From JAQVEM01 sp964616545 (lineage in GTDB: Bacteria > Actinomycetota > Humimicrobiia > Humimicrobiales > Humimicrobiaceae), in contig CAZTUA010000047.1 of NCBI GenBank assembly GCA_964616545.1, forward strand, positions 1-18,550: a DNA stretch of 18,550 nt, in the 5' to 3' direction. Shown here in pieces: positions 1 through 7,521 of this stretch. Position 1 is the first letter of the stretch; each line of letters opens with the position of its first letter. The notes beneath the pieces were generated by a model. The model made no database searches. It was given only the letters and a program-made list of their open reading frames with translations, and was not told where the DNA came from. The translations under genes and the position numbers were made by a program.

Positions 1-2
1 CA

Positions 3-680
3 CAAGCCACTGATTATCCTGGAGTAGTTGCATGGCTGGATGATTTAGCAGCCGGTAATGTTGATCTGGATACAAACGATAGATTTAATGGTTTGATGGA
101 CACCTTTGACCTTATGAAAGAATATAATCTGGATAAAGATGATCCGTTAGCACCAACCTACGAACATGGTCCAGAGGTTCTTGGTCAGGGTCAAGTAGGT
201 TTCTGGTTTATGGGGAACTGGGCATGGCCACAGATCTCCAGCTTTGATACAGCAGACGGAGATTATGGTTTCGTTGCTGTACCTATCAGTAATGATGCAG
301 ATGATTATGGCAATGGTAGAATAACATCCAGTCCTACTAAATACATAACAGTAGATAAAGCGCAGAACAGTGCGGAACAGCAGGCTGCAGCTCTGGCATT
401 CCTTGACTGGCTGGTATATAGTGAATCTGGACAGGATGCATTGGTTAATCAGATGAGTTGTATTCCGGCTTTCTCGAACTTTACAATTGCACCATCAGAT
501 CCACTGGCACAATCAATTATAAGTTATATGGGAGAGGGAAATACTCTACCGATGGCATTATCAGTACCTCCAGATCACTGGTCTATATTGGGCGGATCAA
601 TGCAAAAATATCTGAGTGGCGCGATAGACAGAGCAGGGTTAGCTGCAGAAATCGAAGAATATTTCGCAAATATAGAATAG
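3..680 (+). CDS. Sugar ABC transporter substrate-binding protein, C-terminal part (partial)
   Basis: The reading frame is open from the first bases of the window to a TAG at 678-680, so this is the last ~225 residues of a longer protein. The first ATG in frame (93) is internal. The sequence resembles the C-terminal lobe of family 1 extracellular solute-binding proteins (MalE/UgpB type). It has a GFWFMGNWAW stretch, an FVAVPISND segment, an ALAFLDWLVYSESGQDALVNQ helix typical of the ligand-binding hinge region, and a short terminal helix ending in YFANIE. In such systems the protein is a membrane-anchored lipoprotein that captures a sugar and delivers it to the permease pair. The two permease genes and sucrose enzymes downstream suggest sucrose or a related oligosaccharide. 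The N-terminus, signal peptide and promoter lie outside the window, and the ligand is inferred from neighbours only. Confidence 0.85.
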   Translation, partial: QATDYPGVVAWLDDLAAGNVDLDTNDRFNGLMDTFDLMKEYNLDKDDPLAPTYEHGPEVLGQGQVGFWFMGNWAWPQISSFDTADGDYGFVAVPISNDADDYGNGRITSSPTKYITVDKAQNSAEQQAAALAFLDWLVYSESGQDALVNQMSCIPAFSNFTIAPSDPLAQSIISYMGEGNTLPMALSVPPDHWSILGGSMQKYLSGAIDRAGLAAEIEEYFANIE

Positions 681-693
681 TTTAATACAAGAT

Positions 694-739
694 AAGTTAC
701 ATTGAAATGGATTTGTAAAGATACTCATTGATGTAACTT
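694..739 (+). terminator. Stem-loop just after the binding-protein gene
   Basis: AAGTTACAT (694-702) is perfectly complementary to ATGTAACTT (731-739), giving a 9-bp stem with a 28-nt loop. It begins 14 nt after the stop codon and is followed by TTTATTAT rather than a clean T run. It could be a weak terminator or a 3'-end-stabilising hairpin. It is probably not a full stop for the operon, because the permeases need transcription too. Confidence 0.4.
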
Positions 740-749
740 TATTATCGGG

Positions 750-808
750 GAGAATGGATTTTACTGGAAGGTATCTTAGCAGATATCACTACTTTAAAAT
801 CCATTCTC
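750..808 (+). repeat. 14-bp perfect inverted repeat with internal hairpin
   Basis: The 14 bases at 750-763 (GAGAATGGATTTTA) are perfectly complementary to 795-808 (TAAAATCCATTCTC), and a G-U pair can be added at 749/809. The intervening loop contains a second small stem, GGTATC (771-776 region) with GATATC (782-787 region). No T tract follows, so a classical intrinsic terminator is unlikely. An RNA-processing, stabilising or attenuation structure between the binding protein and permease genes fits better. Confidence 0.55.
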
Positions 809-1198
809 TAAAATGGGAGTATTTTTATATTGAAGATTGAGCAATAGTTCAGAATACTTATTACGATTATAAAAACAATTAGATATCTTTTCCGGGCTTT
901 ATTGAAAAAGAAAATTCAGGTTCTTTTACAGTACATAAGGATGGAAGAAAAAAACTATATAAGTAGAATTAAATATAAGGATAAATATATATAATCCGGA
1001 TGTTTTAGCTCAATGATATTAGTTATTATTTTAATGATTCAATAAAATTACAAAGGTTTTAATTTTTTATATGATACAGGCTATTTATATTACTCCTGAA
1101 AAAAGAATAGTTAAAAAATTTAAAAAGAAAAAAGTAGTTGAATTTATAACATATGAGACTTTTAAATTATATTTAGGACTATTTATGTAATAATTAGT

Positions 1199-1212
1199 GA
1201 GGGGGGTGGATT
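1199..1212 (+). promoter_or_regulatory. Ribosome-binding site that places an ATT start codon
   Basis: GAGGGGGG (1199-1206) is the only Shine-Dalgarno-like sequence near the 5' end of the permease frame. An in-frame TGA at 1198-1200 overlaps it. From there the codons run GGG GGG TGG ATT GCA ATA CAT ATA. ATT at 1210 lies 7 nt after the GAGG core, and ATA at 1216 is the next possibility. The TTG at 1211 and GTG at 1206 are out of frame. Confidence 0.6.
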
Positions 1213-2106
1213 GCAATACATATAGAAAAGCGCTTTTTTGATAAACTTAGGACCTATCTGGTTTTTGGGGGACCGCTAACTTTTATATTCTTTACAGTTA
1301 TTATTTGTTCATTCCTTTTCGGAATATATCTTACATTTACAAATTGGGATGGCATATCCAGGGTCTATAATTTTGTCGGATTTAAAAATTATATTACTCT
1401 TTTTCAAACCAAGGCTTTTTGGACATCTTTTACTGTAACACTAAAATATGTTTTTGCTATGGTGATACTGACTAATGTTATCGCTTTTTTCCTGGCTTAT
1501 ATTCTGACAAGTGGTTTAAAAGGAGAGAATTTTTTTAGAGCAGGTTTCTTTTCGTCAAATTTGATAGGTGGGATAATACTGGGGATTATCTGGAATTTTA
1601 TTTTTTCTGTAGTTCTTGTATACATAGGGAAGAACTTTTTACCCTTTATTCCTTTTCTTTCCAAATCATGGCTGGCAGACCCAACGAAAGCACTCTGGGC
1701 ATTAGTATTTACTACAGTCTGGCAATATTCGGGTTATATGATGATCATTTATATTGCCGGGTTTATAAGTGTACCTAAAGAGCTGCTGGAAGCGGCAAGC
1801 ATTGATGGAGCGAGTAATTTTGTTAAGTTAAAGAACATTATAATTCCCTTTATGGTGCCCTCCTTTGTTGTCTGCTTTTTCTTATCTTTCCAAAGAGGTT
1901 TTATTGTGTATGACATTAATCTTTCCTTGACTACAGGGGGCCCCTATCATAGTACCGAGCTTATATCAATGTATGTTTACCAGAAAGCATTTTTAGCCCA
2001 GCAGTATGGTATCGGGCAAGCTTCAGCTTTTTTCCTTTTCATAATAGTTTTTATTGTAGCAATTAGCCAGGTTTATTTCGGTAAGAAACTGGAGATAGAA
2101 GCATGA
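1210..2106 (+). CDS. Sugar ABC transporter permease, MalF/UgpA type, with non-canonical start
   Basis: This is one half of the membrane channel that imports the sugar delivered by the upstream binding protein. From an ATT start it is 298 residues, the usual family length, with about six hydrophobic helices. The permease signature loop reads EAASIDGASN (about residues 194-203), followed by the conserved IIIP. The first ATG in frame is at 1459. Starting there would remove the first transmembrane helix and the conserved segment around FVGFKNYITLF, although codons 1210-1458 clearly encode these. No ATG, GTG or TTG occurs in frame in that stretch, so an ATT (1210) or ATA start is inferred, or a sequencing error. 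The gene overlaps the next one by ATGA (2103-2106), indicating translational coupling. Confidence 0.85.
   Translation: MAIHIEKRFFDKLRTYLVFGGPLTFIFFTVIICSFLFGIYLTFTNWDGISRVYNFVGFKNYITLFQTKAFWTSFTVTLKYVFAMVILTNVIAFFLAYILTSGLKGENFFRAGFFSSNLIGGIILGIIWNFIFSVVLVYIGKNFLPFIPFLSKSWLADPTKALWALVFTTVWQYSGYMMIIYIAGFISVPKELLEAASIDGASNFVKLKNIIIPFMVPSFVVCFFLSFQRGFIVYDINLSLTTGGPYHSTELISMYVYQKAFLAQQYGIGQASAFFLFIIVFIVAISQVYFGKKLEIEA
1226..1237. promoter_or_regulatory. cre/LacI-type palindrome at the start of the permease gene
   Basis: AAAAGCGCTTTT is a perfect 12-bp palindrome. Its core AAAGCGCTTT matches the centre of catabolite-responsive (CcpA) and LacI-family operators, but the flanking TG/CA of the cre consensus are absent. 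It lies about 16 bases inside the coding sequence. CcpA roadblock sites are known within the 5' parts of sugar operon genes, so regulation is possible but unproven. No LacI-family gene is in the window. Confidence 0.3.
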
Positions 2107-2927
2107 TAAAAAAAAGGATAAATAGTCTTTTAAAATTATTTGCTATTTCTATAGTATTTATTCTATATATATCACCGCTATTGCTTGTTTTATTAAATTC
2201 ATTTAAGACAACTAAAGAATTTCTATTAAGCCCTCTTTCGCTGCCCGAAAAATTAAATTTTCAAAACTACATTGAGGCATTTAACAAAATGCATTTTATG
2301 AGTGGTCTTACCAATACCGTTATTGTCACTGTTTTAAGCACTCTGTTCATTATATTTTTTTCTTCTATGACAGCATATATTCTTGTTAGAAGGAGTTGGA
2401 GATTCAATAGATATATATTTTTTATTATGGTAGGTTCCATGCTTATTCCTTTCCAGGCTATTATGATCCCCATGTTAAGGATATTTGGTGCCGTTAAAAT
2501 GCTGAATAGTATATGGGCATTAATCTACCTTTATATCGGATTTGGAGCTTCTTTAGCTGTTTTCATCTACCATGGATTTATAAAATCTATACCTTTGGAA
2601 TTAGAAGAAGCTGCTATGATTGATGGAGCCACGAGAATTCAGGTATTTTTCTATATAATCTTTCCGCTTTTAAAACCAACAACTATAACCATTGCTGTTT
2701 TGAATATGCTCTGGATATGGAATGACTTTTTACTGCCCAACCTGGTATTGCTGAGGCCATCGCAAATGACGTTACCCCTTTCGACCTACCGTTTCTATCT
2801 GACTTATACTGTAGACTACGGGCTGTTAATGGCAGGTCTCGTTATGACAGTTACCCCTCTTATTCTAATATATCTTTTCCTCCAGAGATATGTTATTAAA
2901 GGCATTATAAAGGGTTCGATTAAATGA
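2103..2927 (+). CDS. Sugar ABC transporter permease, MalG type
   Basis: This is the second permease subunit, which would form a heterodimer with the preceding protein. It has 274 residues, the standard MalG-family length, and starts with an N-terminal helix (about residues 11-32). The EAA loop motif EEAAMIDGATRIQ (about residues 168-180) contacts the ATPase, followed by the conserved IFPLLKP. The WIWNDFLLPNLVL segment is typical of the family. The ATG overlaps the stop of the upstream gene (ATGA), a clear sign of co-translation. No ATP-binding subunit gene is next to it, so a shared MsmX/MsmK-type ATPase elsewhere in the genome is inferred. Specificity for sucrose is inferred from the next genes. 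Confidence 0.93.
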   Translation: MIKKRINSLLKLFAISIVFILYISPLLLVLLNSFKTTKEFLLSPLSLPEKLNFQNYIEAFNKMHFMSGLTNTVIVTVLSTLFIIFFSSMTAYILVRRSWRFNRYIFFIMVGSMLIPFQAIMIPMLRIFGAVKMLNSIWALIYLYIGFGASLAVFIYHGFIKSIPLELEEAAMIDGATRIQVFFYIIFPLLKPTTITIAVLNMLWIWNDFLLPNLVLLRPSQMTLPLSTYRFYLTYTVDYGLLMAGLVMTVTPLILIYLFLQRYVIKGIIKGSIK

Positions 2928-2984
2928 TTAATCAGTTTATAAAAGGTATCTTAAAAATATTCGAGAAATAAGGAGAAAATAGAT

Positions 2985-4442
2985 GTGACAATAAAGAATG
3001 AAACAACACTCATTACTTATGCTGATAGTATGGGAAAAAATATTAAAGAATTGACCGATATCCTTGAAACCCATTTTAAGGGGGCAATAGGAGGAATTCA
3101 CATTCTTCCTTTTTTTCCTTCAACAGCAGATAGGGGATTTGCACCATTAAACTATAAGGAAGTGGATAAGAATTTTGGTTCATGGAAGGATTTCGAATAT
3201 CTTGGTAGAAAATACTATTTAATATACGACTTTATGATTAATCATATATCAAGAAGCTCTGAATATTTTAAAGACTTTATAAAGAATAAAGACAAATCGC
3301 CTTATGCTAATATGTTTATCAGGTACAAGAATTTTTGGCCGGATGGTAAACCGGGTGAAGAGGAAATCGGGCTTATTTTAGAAAGGAAACCCGGGATTCC
3401 GCATGTAGTTGTAGAATTTGAGGATGGCAGTACTGAAAAAATTTGGAGCACTTTTAGTGAGCAGCAGATAGATCTAAATGTGAAGGCTGAGGTAACAAAG
3501 GCCTTTATCAAAGACTCTTTGATGTATCTTGCCGGTAAAGGTGCTTCTGTTATCCGGCTTGATGCTCTTGCCTATACTATAAAGAAAAGATGGACTGACT
3601 GTTTTTTCATAGAGCCCGATATATGGGAAATCCTGGATTATATAAAAACTATCCCAAAAGGTTATGATGTAGGAATACTTCCAGAGGTACACGGACATTA
3701 TTCCATTCAAATGAATCTTTCGAAAAGGGGTTATTGGGTATACGATTTCGCATTACCTATGTTAGTACTGCACACATTATATGATGGTTCAAAAAAACGG
3801 CTTATCAGCTGGCTCAAACAATGCCCCGTAAAGCAATTTACCACTCTTGATACTCATGATGGTATCGGCGTTGTAGATGTCCAGGATCTGTTATCCGATA
3901 AGGAAATCGAGCGAATAAAAGAAAAAATATTTTCAAGAGAAGCCGATGTGAAAGTGTTGCATGATTTAACGACGACTTATAGAAATCTTGATATTTACCA
4001 GATCAACTGTACTTATTATTCAGCTCTGGGAAATAATGATGATGCTTATTTACTGGCAAGAGCTATTCAGTTTTTTACTCCCGGAATTCCTCAAATCTAT
4101 TACGTGGGATTATTGGCAGGAGAAAATGACATTGAATTTCTTAAGGCTACTAAAGAGGGAAGGAATATCAACCGTCATTATTATACACGAGAAGAAATCG
4201 AGAAAAATCTTCAAAGACCAGTTTTAAAAAAATTAATTAACTTAATGAAATTTCGTAATACGTACCCTGCCTTTAACGGGGATTTTAAAGTACCTGAGAG
4301 TGAGGGAGATTATCTTTTAATAATCCTATGGAAAAAGGGTAAATATGAAGCGAAACTTCGGGCAAACTTAAAAACTTATCGATTTAGTATTACTTATTTT
4401 GATCGGGAGTTTAAAAAAAATGTTGAACTTACTGATATTTAA
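2985..4442 (+). CDS. Sucrose phosphorylase (GH13_18)
   Basis: The predicted reaction is reversible phosphorolysis of sucrose (or sucrose 6'-phosphate) to glucose 1-phosphate and fructose (or fructose 6-phosphate) in the cytoplasm. The 485-residue length is typical of sucrose phosphorylases. The catalytic residues are visible: nucleophile D193 in VIRLDALAY, acid/base E234 in ILPEVHGHY, and transition-state stabiliser D292 in TLDTHDGIGVVD. The family landmarks ILPFFPSTADRGF (near 40), NHIS (86-89), QQIDLN, YYSALGNND, IYYVGLLAGEND and GRNINRHYY are all present. The start is GTG at 2985, 9 nt after AAGGAG; an ATG at 2983 hits an immediate stop. Import by an ABC system implies unphosphorylated substrate, which favours sucrose phosphorylase over the sucrose 6'-phosphate enzyme, but sequence alone does not separate them securely. 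Confidence 0.9.
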   Translation: MTIKNETTLITYADSMGKNIKELTDILETHFKGAIGGIHILPFFPSTADRGFAPLNYKEVDKNFGSWKDFEYLGRKYYLIYDFMINHISRSSEYFKDFIKNKDKSPYANMFIRYKNFWPDGKPGEEEIGLILERKPGIPHVVVEFEDGSTEKIWSTFSEQQIDLNVKAEVTKAFIKDSLMYLAGKGASVIRLDALAYTIKKRWTDCFFIEPDIWEILDYIKTIPKGYDVGILPEVHGHYSIQMNLSKRGYWVYDFALPMLVLHTLYDGSKKRLISWLKQCPVKQFTTLDTHDGIGVVDVQDLLSDKEIERIKEKIFSREADVKVLHDLTTTYRNLDIYQINCTYYSALGNNDDAYLLARAIQFFTPGIPQIYYVGLLAGENDIEFLKATKEGRNINRHYYTREEIEKNLQRPVLKKLINLMKFRNTYPAFNGDFKVPESEGDYLLIILWKKGKYEAKLRANLKTYRFSITYFDREFKKNVELTDI

Positions 4443-4566
4443 CAAGAGCTGTTTTTAAAAGTGAGGATATGTTAATTGATATATAACGCACAGGGTTGTT
4501 GTATATGACTTTATACATTTAAATTTAATATATAGAAATATCTTTATAAAAAGGAGGGTTCGGATT

Positions 4567-5520
4567 ATGGATACAAAGAATATGGATCCTAAATTTGAAA
4601 AGTATTTAAAGGAAGTTAAACTAAATCAAAAAACAGCATTTTCTATACCGGATCTTGAAAAGGCAAGGAGACTAGCTGACGAGATAACAACTTCTGAGAT
4701 AAGTAAACCGGAGAAAGTTTTTGATTTAAAAGATATTGTTATCAGGGGATATAAAAACGATATAACTCTTCGTTTTTATAAGCCAGAGAGAAAACCACCT
4801 TTACCCGTTTTATTGTTTTTTCATGGAGGTGGCTGGGTTTTTGGAAATCTTAATAATTATGAGAGTTTTTGTACACAGATTGTCAATCTTTCATCATTTG
4901 CTGTTGTTTCAGTTGATTACAACCTGGCTCCTGAGCATAAATTTCCGGAGCCTGTAGAAGACTGTTACTCTGCTTTAAAATGGATACTGGAGAATGGTGA
5001 TAAATATGGCCTGGATCCGTCCCGTCTAATAATATGCGGTGATAGTGCGGGCGGCAATATTTCCGCTGCTATTACACTTATGGCAAGGGAGAGAGGCTTT
5101 TCATCAATTGGGTACCAGGTTCTTATATATCCAGCAGTTGATCTTTCAAGTTTTGACTATGAATCCTTTAAGTTATTCGGAACGGGTAATTTACTTGACA
5201 CGGAAGATATGCCATTGGCAATTGAGAGATATCTTAATAGTGAAGATGAGCGTTTTAATCCTTACGTATCTCCGATTCTGGCAAAAGACTTCTCCAATTT
5301 GCCACCTGCTTATGTAATTACTGCAGGATATGATGTATTGAGGGATCAGGGGCACGAATACGCTTTGAAGCTGGCAAAGGCAGGAGTGCCGGTGACTATA
5401 AGATGCTATAAAGAATTCATGCATGGATTTTTTACAATGGACGCAATATCGGACGCAGTACGGCCCGCTATTGCCGAAACAGCGGATTTTTTAAAGAAAA
5501 TATTTAATGAGCCAGTATAA
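4567..5520 (+). CDS. Alpha/beta-hydrolase, hormone-sensitive lipase family (esterase/deacetylase)
   Basis: This is a predicted cytoplasmic carboxylesterase of the HSL (bacterial family IV) group, 317 residues, the usual size. The oxyanion-hole motif HGGGW (86-90) is followed by the nucleophile S160 in ICGDSAGGN, the acid D256 in AGYDVLRD and the catalytic H286 in EFMHGF. The N-terminal ~50 residues would form the cap. There is no signal peptide. AAGGAGG (4552-4558) sits at good distance from the ATG. It lies between sucrose phosphorylase and beta-fructosidase genes, so a role in removing acyl groups from imported acylated sugars is conceivable. That is inference from position, and the natural substrate cannot be read from the sequence. 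Confidence 0.9.
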   Translation: MDTKNMDPKFEKYLKEVKLNQKTAFSIPDLEKARRLADEITTSEISKPEKVFDLKDIVIRGYKNDITLRFYKPERKPPLPVLLFFHGGGWVFGNLNNYESFCTQIVNLSSFAVVSVDYNLAPEHKFPEPVEDCYSALKWILENGDKYGLDPSRLIICGDSAGGNISAAITLMARERGFSSIGYQVLIYPAVDLSSFDYESFKLFGTGNLLDTEDMPLAIERYLNSEDERFNPYVSPILAKDFSNLPPAYVITAGYDVLRDQGHEYALKLAKAGVPVTIRCYKEFMHGFFTMDAISDAVRPAIAETADFLKKIFNEPV

Positions 5521-5641
5521 GATGTTCTTAATTTATTGATATATATTCTGGAAATAAACGTACAACAATCTGGTTTCGGTGGATGAAAGACTATTTATAG
5601 TCCCGGAGGGGAAGAAAAAACTCTAATATATGGAACAGTAA

Positions 5642-5659
5642 AGAGGTGAGGATATAATT
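5642..5659 (+). promoter_or_regulatory. Ribosome-binding site favouring an ATT start for the GH32 gene
   Basis: GAGGTGAG (5644-5651) is a good Shine-Dalgarno sequence. The first in-frame initiator-like codons after it are ATA (5654) and ATT (5657, 6 nt after GAGGTGA). The annotatable TTG at 5669 is about 18 nt away, too far for this site. An in-frame TAA at 5639-5641 closes the frame just upstream. Confidence 0.45.
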
Positions 5660-7159
5660 AACAGCAATTTGGATAAACATAGACATCAGCGATTGATAAA
5701 AGATGCTGAAGAATCCATAGATAAGGTGAAGGATGAAGTGGCAAAAGATCGGTACAGGCTCAAATACCATTTTATGGCTCCGGCATATTGGATTAATGAT
5801 CCAAACGGTCTGATATACTTTGGTGGAGAATATCACATGTTCTATCAGTATAATCCCTATGCTCCCAGATGGGGTTCAATGCACTGGGGACATGCAAAAA
5901 GTAAGGATCTTGTACACTGGAAACATCTTCCCATAGCACTTGCTCCCAGCGAGGATTATGATTTAGATAAAAGAGGAGGCTGCTTTTCTGGAAGTGCCGT
6001 TGATGATAAAGGCACACTCTCCATTGTTTATACAGGAGCTGTGAAGAGGGGCAGTAAGTTAGTACAATCCCAGTGTCTGGCTACCAGCACTGATGGTATT
6101 ATCTTTGAGAAATATGAAGGGAATCCTGTTATTCAAGGGCCGCCGGAGGAAGGATCTGAAGACTTCAGGGACCCAAGGGTATGGAAGCATGATGATAAAT
6201 GGTATATGGTTATCGGGTCATGCAAGGACGGAAAAGGAAAGGCTTTACTATATTGTTCGGATAATTTGAGAAAATGGGAATATATAGGGGTGCTTGCTGA
6301 AAGTGACGGTTCCTTAGGCACTATGTGGGAGTGTCCTGACTTTTTTCCAATGGGAAATAGATATGTTCTTATTTTTTCACCTATGGGAATGATTGGGAAA
6401 AATACCTTTTACGTTATAGGAGATATGGACTATAAAACAGCTAAATTCACATGGGATATTATAGGAGAGGTTGATTATGGTTTTGATTATTATATAGCTC
6501 AGACATTACTGGATGAAAAAGGCAGGAGAATAATAATAGGCTGGATCAATGCATGGAATTGGATGCCCTGGTGGAAAGGGTTTGGTTCCCCTGCAGCCAA
6601 GAACTGGTGTGGAGCTATGTCAATACCCAGAATCGTAGAGCTGGACGATGATGGGAGTCTCAGGTTCCAGCCTGTGGAAGAGTTGAAAATCCTGCGTGAT
6701 GTTCACTTCGGATTGAAAAATACCGAAGTAAAACCCGGTGTAAGAGTTCTACCTAAAGAAGTAAGCGACAATTGTCTGGAGATAATAGCAGAATTTGAAC
6801 TTAAAGACTGTAAAGCTAAAGAGTTAGGATTAACTCTGAGGTGCTCAGCGGATGAAAGTGATGAAACAATAATTTCATATAATCTAAAAGACAGTAAGCT
6901 GTATTTTAACAGGAGAAGGTCTAATTCTGACAGTGAAGGTCTAAAGACTTGCAGGTTAGTGCCTGCTGTCAATAAAACTTTGAAGCTTCATATCTTTGTC
7001 GATACTTCCTTTCTGGAAATTTTTGTAGATGAAGGACACATTTGTATGACAAACAACATATATACCCAATCTGAGATCAGGGATATTGATCTTTTCTCAC
7101 GTGGCGGAAGGGTTAAACTGATTTCTCTTGATCTATGGAAGCTTAAGTCAATATGGTAA
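5657..7159 (+). CDS. GH32 beta-fructosidase (sucrose/sucrose-6-phosphate hydrolase type)
   Basis: The predicted reaction is hydrolysis of the terminal beta-fructofuranosyl bond of sucrose, sucrose 6-phosphate or short fructans. The protein has ~500 residues, typical of intracellular ScrB/SacA-like enzymes, and no signal peptide. Numbered from the TTG at 5669, nucleophile D44 is in WINDPNG, stabiliser D168 is in FRDPRVW and acid/base E221 is in WECPDFF. The five-blade propeller is followed by the family's C-terminal beta-sandwich (from about residue 340), with a SFLEIFVDEG stretch near the end. The N-terminal ~28 residues are charged and precede the conserved RYHFMAPAYWINDPNG. I prefer ATT at 5657 because of Shine-Dalgarno spacing; TTG at 5669 is the conventional alternative. 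It may process substrates the phosphorylase does not accept. Confidence 0.9.
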   Translation: MNSNLDKHRHQRLIKDAEESIDKVKDEVAKDRYRLKYHFMAPAYWINDPNGLIYFGGEYHMFYQYNPYAPRWGSMHWGHAKSKDLVHWKHLPIALAPSEDYDLDKRGGCFSGSAVDDKGTLSIVYTGAVKRGSKLVQSQCLATSTDGIIFEKYEGNPVIQGPPEEGSEDFRDPRVWKHDDKWYMVIGSCKDGKGKALLYCSDNLRKWEYIGVLAESDGSLGTMWECPDFFPMGNRYVLIFSPMGMIGKNTFYVIGDMDYKTAKFTWDIIGEVDYGFDYYIAQTLLDEKGRRIIIGWINAWNWMPWWKGFGSPAAKNWCGAMSIPRIVELDDDGSLRFQPVEELKILRDVHFGLKNTEVKPGVRVLPKEVSDNCLEIIAEFELKDCKAKELGLTLRCSADESDETIISYNLKDSKLYFNRRRSNSDSEGLKTCRLVPAVNKTLKLHIFVDTSFLEIFVDEGHICMTNNIYTQSEIRDIDLFSRGGRVKLISLDLWKLKSIW

Positions 7160-7392
7160 AAAAGATATAAGACTATACTTTTATAACTCTTGACAAGTTT
7201 TTTATGGAATATTTATATAGGAATTCCGGGCATACTAAAAGCTATTAAGGAATATATATTTGAAATAGAAGTAGTCTGTTTAATTGAGATAAAATGGATA
7301 ATAATCTTGTATGTTTAATGGTTGGTTAGTTTTTTTGGCCCTTATCAGTTTTAAATTATATGTTTAAAAAGAAGAATGAAACTATCCATTAG
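7160..7392 (+). other. AT-rich promoter-containing gap before the kinase unit
   Basis: No gene is visible here. The region carries the sigmaA-like promoter at 7190-7219 and otherwise AT-rich sequence, including a T7 run near 7331-7337 without a clear hairpin in front of it. It separates the AT-rich sucrose cluster from the more GC-rich kinase and phosphorylase unit. Confidence 0.5.
7190..7219 (+). promoter_or_regulatory. SigmaA-type promoter for the kinase-phosphorylase unit
   Basis: A perfect -35 TTGACA (7190-7195) is followed after 17 nt by TTATAT (7213-7218), or after 18 nt by TATATA (7214-7219). Transcription would start near 7226, giving a leader of about 295 nt before the kinase ATG at 7522. 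The structured segment 7393-7505 lies inside this leader. Confidence 0.55.
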
Positions 7393-7505
7393 AAAATTGT
7401 ATACAGGAGGAAAGTTAGCCTGTGCAGGTAAGCTGCTAGAGTGCAGGGGGGCACTGGTTTATGCGGAGCCGCACCATACACAGGTTAATAAATATAGACA
7501 ATTTT
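7393..7505 (+). ncRNA. Candidate structured leader RNA (possible cis-regulatory RNA)
   Basis: Hand folding gives a nested, branched structure. The outer stem is AAAATTGT (7393-7400) with ACAATTTT (7498-7505). The inner 11-bp stem is GTTAGCCTGTG (7414-7424) with CACAGGTTAAT (7479-7489), including two G-U pairs. Inside it, hairpins AGTGC(AGGGGG)GCACT (7440-7455) and TGCG(GAGC)CGCA (7462-7473) form, and a weaker CAG/CTG arm (7425-7435) is possible. The segment is GC-rich in an AT-rich gap and ends 4 nt before the TGGAGG ribosome-binding site (7509-7514) of the kinase. It does not match any riboswitch class or tRNA whose consensus I can recall. A cis-regulatory RNA is inferred; ligand and mechanism are unknown. 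Confidence 0.45.
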
Positions 7506-7521
7506 ACATGGAGGCTTTTTA

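Larger units (their letters stand above)
681..1209 (+). other. Long AT-rich gap between binding-protein and permease genes
   Basis: This ~530-base gap sits inside what should be one transporter operon. It contains two strong inverted repeats at its 5' end (694-739 and 750-808, listed separately) and a purine-rich ribosome-binding site at its 3' end. The rest (about 812-1195) is very AT-rich. The longest reading frame I found there is a 39-codon stretch at 1071-1190, which I do not regard as a gene. I see no conserved protein remnant. A plausible role is uncoupling abundant binding protein from scarcer permeases by mRNA processing or partial termination, as in other sugar ABC operons. Confidence 0.6.

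Noticed and set aside
1071..1190. 39-codon frame starting with ATG just before the permease gene
   Set aside because: No ribosome-binding site at proper distance, lysine- and isoleucine-rich composition expected from AT-rich noncoding DNA, and no recognisable family.
4500..4517. Short inverted repeat TGTATA/TATACA before the esterase gene
   Set aside because: Only six AT-rich pairs, expected by chance in this composition, with no T tract or known operator pattern.
7180..7340. Terminator ending in the T7 run at about 7331 upstream of the kinase leader RNA
   Set aside because: I could not find a stable GC-containing stem immediately before the T run.
7419..7484. tRNA-like cloverleaf in the kinase leader
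   Set aside because: The arms have the wrong lengths and there is no TTC loop, anticodon arm of 5 bp or CCA-compatible acceptor end; a structured leader fits better than a tRNA.
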